Virus record (IMG/VR): IMGVR_UViG_3300008952_001422
Span: 1-64,000 of that record
DNA length: 64,000 nt
Direction: 5' to 3' (one strand)
Origin: a virus
Both the position numbers and the translations under genes were made by a program. The notes under the pieces are model-generated. The model was not told the origin of the DNA and did no database searches. It was given only the letters and a program-made list of their open reading frames with translations. Shown piece by piece: positions 22,513 through 29,970 of the stretch; the stretch's first letter is position 1, and each line of letters starts with the position of its first letter.

Positions 22513-22691
22513 AAATTAACCCAGTTAGAGAAAAAGCATACAGATTATTGGCTGAGTGTATAAGGTCAGACCAATTATCGGCACGACAAGTACAAGAAGA
22601 AATGGAAGCAGACCCAGAATTTAAAGAGTGGTATCTTAAAACGTACCCACAAAATCAAATGTATAAAATATATAACAGAAAGGACATATAA
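22509..22691 (+). CDS. Hypothetical protein (60 aa)
   Basis: Short helical protein (EKAYRLLAECIRSDQLSARQVQEEMEADPEFKEWY) with ATGA overlap with the formate dehydrogenase gene. A helix-rich DNA- or protein-binding role is conceivable; nothing specific is visible. Confidence 0.6.
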   Translation: MKINPVREKAYRLLAECIRSDQLSARQVQEEMEADPEFKEWYLKTYPQNQMYKIYNRKDI

Positions 22692-22981
22692 TGAAAAGTA
22701 AATGGTTTAATTGGAATCATTTAAAATCTGCGGATTACTATAGTAATAATATATCACAACGTAAAAATGCAATAGTAGTGTATTTTAAACATATGTATGT
22801 TGGATTTAGAGAAGCAGGTAAACAATTGATATTAGCAATTGCTAGTATCATACACGCAATATTTCCACCATTGTTTGATTTCAAATTACTAGACATAGTA
22901 ATTAATCAAACTATAGGATTATACAAATATCTACCAAACCATCCTAGTTGGAAAAAATTGAAAGATGAACTTAAAGACTAA
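22691..22981 (+). CDS. Small membrane protein, DUF6356-like
   Basis: 96 residues. The central VVYFKHMYVGFREAGKQLILAIASIIHAIFPPLFDF resembles the small membrane family I recall as DUF6356 (Y-x-x-HM-x-x-x-x-A ... L-x-H-A-x-F-P). One or two membrane helices are likely. Function unknown. AAGGAC gives the ribosome-binding site. Confidence 0.7.
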   Translation: MKSKWFNWNHLKSADYYSNNISQRKNAIVVYFKHMYVGFREAGKQLILAIASIIHAIFPPLFDFKLLDIVINQTIGLYKYLPNHPSWKKLKDELKD

Positions 22982-22992
22982 GGAGTAACATC

Positions 22993-23745
22993 ATGGCAAA
23001 AAGATTGTTTAGGGTAGACACCGGTATTAACGGCGGTGAGTTAGTTGTTGGCACTGTTAATGAAGAATTTGTTAAACATTTTATTGATAAAGATGAAGGT
23101 GATTTAATAGATGCTATTGCTAATGCAGAACATGACCCAGAGGAATTTGAAGCATCTGGAATTCCAGAAATATGTGAAGATTTCTGTTCTTGGAGTGAAG
23201 TCGATGACATTGAACATCTTTATGGTGTATATGCAGACACAGAATGGTCATGGGTAGAATTACCAGCAGGAACAAAAGAAGGTTCCAGAGATTCAATGGA
23301 AAACGAATATGAAGGTGAAGTATTTGAACCTTTACATTTACACGACAGAGAAGCATATCACGAAGATAATGATGAACGTAAAGAAGAATACGATGTTGTT
23401 CCTTGTTTAGTATATCATACAGGTGAAAAGGGTGGTATGGGCTGTTGGTTTGTTGAAACTGATGGCGAAGATTTTGACCCTAACAAGTTTTGTTATTCGA
23501 CAGTAGCAACTAATGTTGCTGAAATTGTAGACCAAGCCTGGTACGATAAAGAAGAAGTATATTGCGACCAAAGTTGGTGCGATACTCGGAGCAAAGGCGA
23601 TTGGGTACGAGTAGGTTGGTTCAACAAAGACTGGCACGATACACGAGAACAGAGAGAAGAAGACGAGTATATGTGGGAATTGTATGATGAAAACCTAGAA
23701 GATGCCCGAAAAGAAGAAATAGAGAGAAGTATACTCATCAAATAA
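22993..23745 (+). CDS. Large acidic hypothetical protein (250 aa)
   Basis: Strongly acidic protein, rich in D, E and W, with cysteines in the C-terminal half (YCDQSWCDTRSKGDWVRVGWF). No family recognised. The N-terminal 70 residues begin with a beta-like VDTGINGGELVVGTV. AAGGAGTAAC lies before the start. It ends five bases before the tRNA-Glu gene. Confidence 0.7.
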   Translation: MAKRLFRVDTGINGGELVVGTVNEEFVKHFIDKDEGDLIDAIANAEHDPEEFEASGIPEICEDFCSWSEVDDIEHLYGVYADTEWSWVELPAGTKEGSRDSMENEYEGEVFEPLHLHDREAYHEDNDERKEEYDVVPCLVYHTGEKGGMGCWFVETDGEDFDPNKFCYSTVATNVAEIVDQAWYDKEEVYCDQSWCDTRSKGDWVRVGWFNKDWHDTREQREEDEYMWELYDENLEDARKEEIERSILIK

Positions 23746-23749
23746 TCAT

Positions 23750-23824
23750 GTTCGGTTCGTCTATCGGTTAGGACTCCAGGTTTTCATCCTGGCAAGAGGG
23801 GTTCGATTCCCCTACCGAATACCA
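23750..23824 (+). tRNA. tRNA-Glu (anticodon TTC)
   Basis: Full cloverleaf: acceptor GTTCGGT / ACCGAAT (first pair G-U), D arm GTCT-ATCGGTTA-GGAC, anticodon arm CCAGG-TTTTCAT-CCTGG with anticodon TTC, T arm GGGG-TTCGATT-CCCC, discriminator A and encoded CCA (23822-23824). It probably reads GAA codons, which are frequent in these very acidic AT-rich genes. Confidence 0.95.
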
Positions 23825-23828
23825 CTTA

Positions 23829-23892
23829 TGGGAGACATCAATATGCCAAGGAGCCCAATAATTAACCCTCCAGTGCTATAAATCGTCTCCCA
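23829..23892 (+). other. Candidate structured RNA after tRNA-Glu
   Basis: TGGGAGAC (23829-23836) and GTCTCCCA (23885-23892) are perfect 8-base complements 48 bases apart. Inside, GGAG (23850-23853) can pair with CTCC (23868-23871). No convincing reading frame is present. It could be a processing hairpin, a terminator without U-run, or a small RNA. Confidence 0.45.
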
Positions 23893-23914
23893 CCCCACTC
23901 AAAACCCCGAAAAC

Positions 23915-23942
23915 TTGACAAAATAGTGATTTATGCTATAAT
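23915..23942 (+). promoter_or_regulatory. Sigma70-type promoter
   Basis: TTGACA (23915-23920), 16-base spacer, TATAAT (23937-23942). The spacer ATTTATGC stretch is the same as at 10177 and 31103. Confidence 0.87.
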
Positions 23943-23976
23943 AGTTCTATAAATCAATAAAGAAAGGACGTAAAAG

Positions 23977-24192
23977 ATGGGAATGAGCAGTTATGTACTT
24001 GATAATGTAGATAAGTTCTGGGATATTGCAGAAAACACAATTGGTGAATGCGAAAGTCTTCAAGAATTCACAGATAAAATGTTAAAGCACGGAGATTTAC
24101 TTGCAGGTTCAGGTGAAAGTCAATATATTGAAGATAGTCTATATGAAGCATGGCAAGAAAAACAAAGCAAATATGCAGAAATGAGTAATTAA
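23977..24192 (+). CDS. Hypothetical protein (71 aa)
   Basis: First gene after an early promoter, with AAAGGACG before ATG. Acidic, helical; no motif recognised. It overlaps the following small membrane gene by one base (TAATG). Confidence 0.65.
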   Translation: MGMSSYVLDNVDKFWDIAENTIGECESLQEFTDKMLKHGDLLAGSGESQYIEDSLYEAWQEKQSKYAEMSN

Positions 24193-24305
24193 TGATTGAA
24201 ATATTTTTAGATGCACCAACAGAATTACAGGCTATTATTCTTTTTGGTATTGTGGCAATAATATGGCATATAATAAAAGAAGGAAAGGATAAACCATATG
24301 AATAG
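24192..24305 (+). CDS. Small single-pass membrane protein (37 aa)
   Basis: A 37-codon frame coupled to both neighbours (TAATG at its start, eight-base overlap at its end). Residues 12-28 are hydrophobic (LQAIILFGIVAIIWHII), followed by a charged tail. The tight fit and coupling make it a likely real gene. Confidence 0.6.
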   Translation: MIEIFLDAPTELQAIILFGIVAIIWHIIKEGKDKPYE

Positions 24306-24633
24306 AACGACAGATGTATATTTTAATGCAGAAGACGTAGGTAAGAAAGTCTATAGAAAAAGAACTTACTATACTTTATGTGTAGAACAAGATGTTTTAG
24401 CATCTAATCCAGATGAGGCAGATGATAAGTTCTTAGAAGGTGGTGGAATAAATCATTCAAACATTGGTAGAGATTTGACAGATGAAAATAAAGGTGTTGA
24501 AACTTATATGGTAGATGCAAATTATTCTGATAGCGAAAATACTGAATTATTAGGTAAAGTAGTTTATGAAGATGATGAATTTGCAAAAGAAGATGGTTTA
24601 GTAGAGTTAGATACTTTAGCAATTGAAGATTAA
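24298..24633 (+). CDS. Acidic hypothetical protein (111 aa)
   Basis: Highly acidic soluble protein (DDKFLEGGGINHSNIGRDLTDENKG). It has a good AAGGATAAACCAT ribosome-binding region inside the preceding small gene. No domain recognised. Confidence 0.65.
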   Translation: MNRTTDVYFNAEDVGKKVYRKRTYYTLCVEQDVLASNPDEADDKFLEGGGINHSNIGRDLTDENKGVETYMVDANYSDSENTELLGKVVYEDDEFAKEDGLVELDTLAIED

Positions 24634-24643
24634 AGGATAATAA

Positions 24644-24712
24644 TTGAAAAAAGATTATGAAAAAGAAAAAGAAGTTACATTTTCTGTATCATATACAGGA
24701 TGTGGGATTTAA
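24644..24712 (+). CDS. Possible peptide (22 aa)
   Basis: TTG 24644 preceded by AAAGGATAATAA opens a 22-codon frame (LKKDYEKEKEVTFSVSYTGCGI). It fills the gap between two genes and ends one base before the next start. Length and the TTG start make it doubtful. Confidence 0.3.
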   Translation: MKKDYEKEKEVTFSVSYTGCGI

Positions 24713-24713
24713 G

Positions 24714-24821
24714 ATGCTAACTGAATCCCAAGCACGAAAGTATAAAGCAAAACATGGCAATGTGATATGGAATGTACACAAAACAATAGATATTTTACCA
24801 GACTTATTGGAGGTTAAATGA
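24714..24821 (+). CDS. Small protein (35 aa) before DNA ligase
   Basis: ATG 24714 opens a 35-codon frame (MLTESQARKYKAKHGNVIWN) that ends in an ATGA overlap with the ligase gene and carries the ligase's TTGGAGG ribosome-binding site. It reads like a small basic helix; no family recognised. Confidence 0.5.
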   Translation: MLTESQARKYKAKHGNVIWNVHKTIDILPDLLEVK

Positions 24822-25939
24822 TGGATAAGATTACAACATTAGAGCCGTTATATAAACGTGACTCAAAAGGTAAATTACGAATTTGGGAAATCCAATGGGG
24901 ATATTCTGATGATACTGCTGGTACAAGAACTATTAGTGGATTAGTAGATGGCAAAAAAGTTACATCTGGCTGGAACTTTAGTGAGGCAAAGAATGTAGGT
25001 CGTGCTAATGCAACTACTATGATTACTCAAGCAGAATCAGAGGCTAAATCTCAATGGGATATTAAAGCAGAGAAAGAATACTTTAAAGACGTAAAAGATG
25101 TAGATACTTACGACAAGTTTAAGCCTATGTTGGCAAATGATTACAAAAAGACTAAAGTTCCAATTACATCAGGATTTGTTCAACCTAAACTTGATGGAAT
25201 TCGTTGTATTGTGAACAAAAATGGTATGTGGACTAGAAGTGGTAAAGCAATTAACAGTTGCCCACACATTTGGGAATCACTTCAAGGTTTTATGGAACAA
25301 AATCCTCATTATATCTTAGATGGTGAACTTTATAATCACGAACTGAAAGCAGATTTCAATAAAATCATTTCACTTGTTCGAAAAGTTAAAAGTACTCCAG
25401 AAGATATGGAAGAGGCAAAAGGTCTTGTTCAATATCACGTTTATGATATGTTTGATACATCAGCACCAGAAATGACTTTTGTTAATCGTATTAAACAAGC
25501 ACATTGGGCCAATAACGAATATGTAAAGATTGTATCAACTGATTTTTGTGATACACAAGATGAACTTGACGAAAAGTATAGTGAATATATGACAGATGGC
25601 TATGAAGGTCAGATGGTTCGTCAGGATACTCCGTATGAGAACAAAAGAAGTAAGAACTTACTTAAACGTAAACAGTTTATTACAGAAGAATATGACGTTG
25701 TGAGTGTTGAAGAAGGTCAAGGAAACTGGGCCGGATATGCAAAAAGATTTGTATTGAAGTTACCAAATGGAACAGAATTCGGTTCTGGTGTTCGAGGTAA
25801 TCAAGCACAGTTGAAAGAACTTTGGGAAACAGATACAAAACCTACTTGGGCAACATTACGTTATTTTGAAATGACACCTGATGGTATTCCTAGATTTCCA
25901 GTAGTCATTGATTACGGTGTAGGAACACGAAATGATTAA
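24818..25939 (+). CDS. ATP-dependent DNA ligase
   Basis: Seals nicks in duplex DNA. The adenylation motif I is K124 in PKLDGIRC; ILDGELYNH is motif III, TDGYEGQMVR motif IV, and LLKRKQF motif V. The C-terminal part (YDVVSVEEGQGNWAGYAKRFVLKLPNG) is the OB-fold. The N-terminal 90 residues look like a WGR-type or related DNA-binding region (KLRIWEIQWGYSD). Length 373 fits small phage ligases of the T7 type with an N-terminal extension. TTGGAGG precedes the double ATG. Confidence 0.9.
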   Translation: MMDKITTLEPLYKRDSKGKLRIWEIQWGYSDDTAGTRTISGLVDGKKVTSGWNFSEAKNVGRANATTMITQAESEAKSQWDIKAEKEYFKDVKDVDTYDKFKPMLANDYKKTKVPITSGFVQPKLDGIRCIVNKNGMWTRSGKAINSCPHIWESLQGFMEQNPHYILDGELYNHELKADFNKIISLVRKVKSTPEDMEEAKGLVQYHVYDMFDTSAPEMTFVNRIKQAHWANNEYVKIVSTDFCDTQDELDEKYSEYMTDGYEGQMVRQDTPYENKRSKNLLKRKQFITEEYDVVSVEEGQGNWAGYAKRFVLKLPNGTEFGSGVRGNQAQLKELWETDTKPTWATLRYFEMTPDGIPRFPVVIDYGVGTRND

Positions 25940-25956
25940 ATAAAGAGGAGTATATA

Positions 25957-26790
25957 ATGGTTCGTAGTTCAATTAAAGAGGCATTTCTTACAGAGCCTAA
26001 GTTCACTAAACATATTGCAGATAATGAAGATGTATCGGCTCGATTATTAGAGGCAGTTCGTATAGGAATGGGTGATGATGCGAATATCATTCCAGAAGAT
26101 AGGACAGTTGACGGTAAACGAGTTGATTTAACTATTAATGATAGTGACGGTACAACGATTGCAGTTATCGAGGCACAAGATGCCATAGGTTGGTTGGATT
26201 CTGTCCATGCTTCCAAGATTTCATATTATTGTTATGATAAAGATTGCACAACAGGAATATTAATTTGTGAAGATGCAAGTGAACATATCAAAGAATTCGT
26301 GAAGTATCAAAATGAGAATACAAATTTAGACCTTTGGTTAGTAGTAGCACTTATTTACAAAACAGACACTGGACCTTTTGTTGATTTTCAAGTTATTCAA
26401 CGTCCGTTTGAGTTAAAAGAGAAAATATCAAAAAGAAGTTCAACAACTACAACAGGTCGACATAAGTTTATGGAAGAGACTTGTCTAAAGTTAGAGAAAG
26501 ATAATCCTGGACTATTTACGAATGTTAGTAAATACTACGTGTCAGATAATAATGTTGTATCAAGTATGCCAAGTTTAAATATGGCAATACATCCTAGAGT
26601 GAACAAAGTAAAATTGTCATTCTATCATGCAGGTAAACTTGAAAATGATGAAATGTTTAAAAATATGATGATTAAACATGGTGAAGATAATAACATTGAC
26701 CCACATTTTACTAAAACATATTGTAATTTTCAGTTTGATGATACTGACAAAGCACTTGAAAGTTTTAAAATGTTTAAAGAGGGGTTGTAG
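25957..26790 (+). CDS. Putative PD-(D/E)XK-type nuclease
   Basis: 277 residues. VDGKRVDLTINDSDGTTIAVIEAQDAIGW has the D-x(n)-E-x-Q order of many restriction-like and AddB-like nucleases (D before a hairpin, then E-x-Q/K on the next strand), and YYCYDKDCTTGILICED is the following strand. The C-terminal half is unrecognised. The stop codon TAG lies within the tRNA-Asp gene, so transcript processing at the tRNA 5' end would cut this message just before its stop. AGAGGAG precedes ATG. Confidence 0.6.
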   Translation: MVRSSIKEAFLTEPKFTKHIADNEDVSARLLEAVRIGMGDDANIIPEDRTVDGKRVDLTINDSDGTTIAVIEAQDAIGWLDSVHASKISYYCYDKDCTTGILICEDASEHIKEFVKYQNENTNLDLWLVVALIYKTDTGPFVDFQVIQRPFELKEKISKRSSTTTTGRHKFMEETCLKLEKDNPGLFTNVSKYYVSDNNVVSSMPSLNMAIHPRVNKVKLSFYHAGKLENDEMFKNMMIKHGEDNNIDPHFTKTYCNFQFDDTDKALESFKMFKEGL

Positions 26791-26857
26791 TTCAGTTGGT
26801 TAGAACGTCCGCCTGTCACGCGGAAGGCCGAGGGTTCGAGTCCCTTCAACCCCGCCA
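26781..26857 (+). tRNA. tRNA-Asp (anticodon GTC)
   Basis: Acceptor GGGGTTG / CAACCCC, D arm GTTC-AGTTGGTTA-GAAC, anticodon arm TCCGC-CTGTCAC-GCGGA with anticodon GTC, T arm GAGGG-TTCGAGT-CCCTT, discriminator G and encoded CCA (26855-26857). The first ten bases overlap the preceding reading frame. Confidence 0.95.
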
Positions 26858-26878
26858 ATTAAGGCAAAGGAGTTAGTA

Positions 26879-27499
26879 ATGAATTTTAAAGATATATTGT
26901 TTATGCCTGTTGACATTCCTAAGTTTGACAGATGCTCAGATTTGATAGATGATTTTACTATCGATTGGGAAACTCCCAAAGCCGAGTATGACGTTCGTGG
27001 ACAACTATTTCTGCATAAAAAATCTAACTATGAGATATCAACTCCCAAAGATGAATTGACATCTTCACAGTTGTCGGTAATAGAGTATTGTAAAAAGTAT
27101 TTACCATTCACTGACTACATCAATATTAAAATTCATCATATCCAGAAAACGGGCATGGAGATGCACGTAGATTTTGGTGACCCAACCAAGAATCCAGAGT
27201 TATATAAACATACACAAGAACACGAACCTTGTGGTTTTAGAATGGTCATACAAGGAACAAAATCTGGTGATGTGGCAGTTACTAACAATAATGATGAAAT
27301 AATTGTTCCTAGGATGGCAGAAGATACAGATTGGTATGCTATTAGTCATACTGGAACATTACACGGAACTCCATCGAATATAGATAATATTAAAGATAGA
27401 TATGTATTGTTTGTTCAAGGTTGGGTTGATAAAGAGAAACATGCCGAGTTAATAAGTAAGAGCATAAACAAATATAAAGACTTAATAGTAAAAAAGTAG
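26879..27499 (+). CDS. Aspartyl/asparaginyl beta-hydroxylase-like oxygenase
   Basis: 206 residues. The facial iron set is suggested by MEMHVDFGD (H-x-D) and HTGTLHGT (H), with RYVLFVQGW as the closing strand that usually carries the 2OG-binding arginine. Family members hydroxylate Asp, Asn or Pro residues with 2-oxoglutarate and O2. Target unknown. AAAGGAG precedes the start 21 bases after the tRNA-Asp gene. Confidence 0.75.
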   Translation: MNFKDILFMPVDIPKFDRCSDLIDDFTIDWETPKAEYDVRGQLFLHKKSNYEISTPKDELTSSQLSVIEYCKKYLPFTDYINIKIHHIQKTGMEMHVDFGDPTKNPELYKHTQEHEPCGFRMVIQGTKSGDVAVTNNNDEIIVPRMAEDTDWYAISHTGTLHGTPSNIDNIKDRYVLFVQGWVDKEKHAELISKSINKYKDLIVKK

Positions 27500-27557
27500 A
27501 CATTTTAGTCTAAAATACCATATTATTCCCCCCATTATACTAAATATTTTTAAGAAC

Positions 27558-27665
27558 TTATGAGTTCGATTAAATTTTGTAGCAACCTTCTATTTGGCAA
27601 GGTGTCAAATACAAGACAATAGCAAATAGAGGACTACTAGCAGTTTGAGGTTCCGGACCTCATAA
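27558..27665 (+). ncRNA. Candidate structured RNA, family unknown
   Basis: In a 256-base gap without a gene, several helices nest: TTATGAG (27558-27564) with CTCATAA (27659-27665); GTAG (27579-27582) with CTAC (27634-27637); CTTCTATTTG (27587-27596) with CAAATAGAGG (27623-27632); and a local hairpin GAGGT-TCCGG-ACCTC (27647-27661) that competes with the outer helix. A promoter follows. It could be an RNA gene, a switch or a 3' processing element. Confidence 0.5.
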
Positions 27666-27688
27666 CTGTAAAATAAATTTAAAAAGAC

Positions 27689-27717
27689 TTGTATATGTCT
27701 TCTAAATGATGTATAAT
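27689..27717 (+). promoter_or_regulatory. Sigma70-type promoter, weak -35
   Basis: TTGTAT (27689-27694), 17-base spacer, TATAAT (27712-27717), 39 bases before the MazG-like gene. Confidence 0.6.
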
Positions 27718-27755
27718 ACTTAATAAGTATAACGTATCTAAAGGAGATATATTTC

Positions 27756-28169
27756 ATGTCGAGTAAAATAAATCTAAGTTCTTATCAAGACTTCGTTGAG
27801 GCTGTTACGAGTGACGAAGCAAATAAACTCACCCCATTCATTAATAGATTAGACGAACTGTCAGACACTACTGATTGTAATATTCCATTGTTTTTGAATA
27901 GTGCTATTGGTATGGCGGCCGAAGGTGGCGAGTTTGCAGAAATTCCAAAGAAAGTATGCTTTCAAGGAAAGCCATTAGATGAAGATACAATATTTCATGC
28001 AAAAAGAGAACTAGGTGATATCATCTGGTATTGGATGAATGCGTGTCGTTCATTGAACTTAGACCCGAATGAAGTGATTGAAGAAAATGTGAATAAATTA
28101 TCATCACGTTATCCTGGTGGAGAGTTTGATGTTCATTATAGTGAAAATCGTAAAGATGGAGATTTATAA
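27756..28169 (+). CDS. MazG-like NTP pyrophosphohydrolase (second)
   Basis: 137 residues of the same all-alpha family as the gene at 7223, but in the longer form: NSAIGMAAEGGEFAEIPKK (E-x-G-E-x2-E) near 47 and AKRELGDIIWYWMNACRSL (E-x2-D) near 85, then DPNEVIEENVNKLSSRYPGG. Likely hydrolyses a (d)NTP or a related nucleotide to the monophosphate. AAAGGAGAT gives a strong ribosome-binding site. Confidence 0.85.
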   Translation: MSSKINLSSYQDFVEAVTSDEANKLTPFINRLDELSDTTDCNIPLFLNSAIGMAAEGGEFAEIPKKVCFQGKPLDEDTIFHAKRELGDIIWYWMNACRSLNLDPNEVIEENVNKLSSRYPGGEFDVHYSENRKDGDL

Positions 28170-28486
28170 TGTATAGACCATTACCAGATGGAATTACAAT
28201 AGGTAAAAGTGGCATTGACGGTTTAGGAGTTTTCGTAACAAAAGATTTTAAAAAAGATATTGTATTAGGAATAGTTCATGTTGCTAATAAAAATTTTCCA
28301 CATGGACATATAAGAACGGCACTAGGAGCATTTTATAATCATAACGATAATCCAAATTGTGTTGTATTGAATGGCTACTGGCATCAGATACCAGTTAAGT
28401 ATTTGGTAACATCAAAAGATATTAAAGAGGGTGATGAATTAACAGCAAAATATTCATTGTATTCAATTAAAGAGGAAAATTGGTAA
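28169..28486 (+). CDS. SET-domain protein (putative lysine methyltransferase)
   Basis: 105 residues that look like a minimal SET domain: GKSGIDGLGVFVTKDFKKD is the first SET strand pair (G-x-G-x-F-A-x-x), GAFYNHNDNPNCVVLNG carries the N-H-x-x-x-P-N-C S-adenosylmethionine-binding motif, and KEGDELTAKYSLY is the closing G-E-E-L-x-x-x-Y with the catalytic tyrosine. SET enzymes methylate protein lysines. There is no post-SET zinc site. The target (host ribosomal protein, RNA polymerase or a phage protein) is unknown. Confidence 0.82.
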   Translation: MYRPLPDGITIGKSGIDGLGVFVTKDFKKDIVLGIVHVANKNFPHGHIRTALGAFYNHNDNPNCVVLNGYWHQIPVKYLVTSKDIKEGDELTAKYSLYSIKEENW

Positions 28487-28497
28487 AGATGGAGACT

Positions 28498-28505
28498 TAT
28501 AAATA
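28498..28505 (+). promoter_or_regulatory. Late promoter (TATAAATAGTATT)
   Basis: Exact late box with near-consensus extension, ending five bases before ATG 28511. The expected start is at or next to the ATG. Confidence 0.8.
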
Positions 28506-28510
28506 GTATT

Positions 28511-28783
28511 ATGGCAGAGTTATTAGAAGATTACGGAAAACTATCAGACGAAGAACTGGATTTAAAAATTGAAGATGTTATGAAGAAGTTAGACATAGCA
28601 TATTCAATGGGTCAAGGTCCGGTCGTTGACCAATTGATATTTCATTTAGAGAATTTGAAATTAGAGTTGGGTGAGAGATTAGAAAAGCAAAGATTTGGTA
28701 TTATTTCAGACAAAACACCAGAACAGTATAACATCACTGACGATGAGTTAAAGTCTAGTGAAGAAAGCAAGGATGAAACGTAG
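28511..28783 (+). CDS. Hypothetical late protein (90 aa), leaderless
   Basis: Small acidic helical protein (LSDEELDLKIEDVMKKLDIAYSMG ... LENLKLELGERLEKQRFG). It resembles short T4-type assembly-chaperone or virion accessory proteins only in general shape. The late promoter leaves no room for a leader or ribosome-binding site. Confidence 0.7.
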   Translation: MAELLEDYGKLSDEELDLKIEDVMKKLDIAYSMGQGPVVDQLIFHLENLKLELGERLEKQRFGIISDKTPEQYNITDDELKSSEESKDET

Positions 28784-29453
28784 AAGAAGAATGGAGTCAC
28801 CATATACGCAGAGTTTCTCAACATACAAAGGTGAATTCAATGCAACGTTGTTACAAACAAATGCAATGTTGTTTAGTGATATATTTGAGATTGAGGTCGA
28901 GTTTGGATGGACATCACCTGATTACGCAAAAAGTAATGCGGCATTTTTAAAGATAAAATTCTTCGTTGAAAATCTGATGCATCAAAGTATAATAACCCAT
29001 CCGAGTGCTAAAGTCAATCTAGCACATATTGAGAACAAAATTGTTATGCTACCTCATCCGCCAGCAAATGATATAATTGCTATGGTATTGCATTCAAAAT
29101 TAAACGCAATCGTGGGTGAGTATATACAAGTATTAACTGTCAAAGTAGGAAGTAAAGGAATTGACCCAGTTATTTCATATACTCATGCAGATGATACATA
29201 TCCAGCATTGCCAACTCTAAAAGAATGGGTAAAATCCGATGATTATTATTATGATGCTCCATGGTGGGGTAGAAACTCGACACATACCCAAGACTTTGAA
29301 GTCAATGCAGAAACAGACTTGACAAACATACCTAAACCTGATACAATATTAGAGGACTTAGAAAAAGCAATTCTTGGCGAATTAAAAATAGAAAAACCAG
29401 GTGGAGAAGTAGTTGAAATCAGCGATTGGAAACCAGAAATCATCAAAGATTAA
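28773..29453 (+). CDS. Hypothetical protein (226 aa)
   Basis: Unrecognised soluble protein. ATG 28773 is chosen over an in-frame GTG at 28758, because AAGG lies upstream and the extra residues are only a basic by-product of overlap. It overlaps the preceding gene by 11 bases. A WVKSDDYYYDAPWWGRNS patch is notable. Probably co-transcribed late. Confidence 0.65.
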   Translation: MKRRRRMESPYTQSFSTYKGEFNATLLQTNAMLFSDIFEIEVEFGWTSPDYAKSNAAFLKIKFFVENLMHQSIITHPSAKVNLAHIENKIVMLPHPPANDIIAMVLHSKLNAIVGEYIQVLTVKVGSKGIDPVISYTHADDTYPALPTLKEWVKSDDYYYDAPWWGRNSTHTQDFEVNAETDLTNIPKPDTILEDLEKAILGELKIEKPGGEVVEISDWKPEIIKD

Positions 29454-29970
29454 CAGAAATATAGACCAATATGGTAGGGTCATATATGATGTGTATGATT
29501 TGTATGATATGGTTATGTATGGTATGGACACTTCTAAAATCAAAGAAGTCAGTTGGAACCGTGATTTTGGCAAGTATAACGAGGCAATTAAGAAGAATTA
29601 TCTTGACGATACAGGATTAAAGAAACTTGAGGTTATTCAACTTGACGTAGAAGAATTTGATAAGATTAATCAACAGAATTGGTTTATTCCTGATGAATAT
29701 AAGAATTTAGATGTAAAATCTTATGTTTTAGACAGAACACCTGCTCATGCCATTGATAGAGTCAACGAAGAACTAAATCTCTATGATAAATACAATATAA
29801 TAGACGTACTTAAAGTGTGCATCTATATTGTTGATACCCTAAGAAAGAATAATATCGTATGGGGAGTTGGCAGAGGGTCAAGTGTTGCAAGTTATGTATT
29901 ATATATTATCGGTGTACATAAGATTGATAGCATAAAATACGATTTGGATATAAATGAGTTTTTGAGATGA
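29413..29970 (+). CDS. DNA polymerase III alpha-like fragment
   Basis: 185 residues. The C-terminal part (NIVWGVGRGSSVASYVLYIIGVHKIDSIKYDL then INEFLR) matches the palm region of bacterial replicative polymerase DnaE (G-x-G-R-G-S-x-x-G-S-L-V-x-Y-x-L-G-I-T-x-I-D-P-x-x-Y-x-L-x-F-x-R-F-L). The catalytic aspartates that follow in DnaE are absent, so it cannot polymerise. The TTG start has GGAG before it and lies inside the preceding gene. Whether it interferes with host replication or is a regulatory remnant is open. Confidence 0.7.
   Translation: MKSAIGNQKSSKINRNIDQYGRVIYDVYDLYDMVMYGMDTSKIKEVSWNRDFGKYNEAIKKNYLDDTGLKKLEVIQLDVEEFDKINQQNWFIPDEYKNLDVKSYVLDRTPAHAIDRVNEELNLYDKYNIIDVLKVCIYIVDTLRKNNIVWGVGRGSSVASYVLYIIGVHKIDSIKYDLDINEFLR

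Noticed and set aside
27558-27665. A third tRNA or a tmRNA
   Set aside because: GAGGTTCCGGACCTC resembles a T arm, but no acceptor, D arm or anticodon arm can be drawn around it, and the outer helix uses the same bases.
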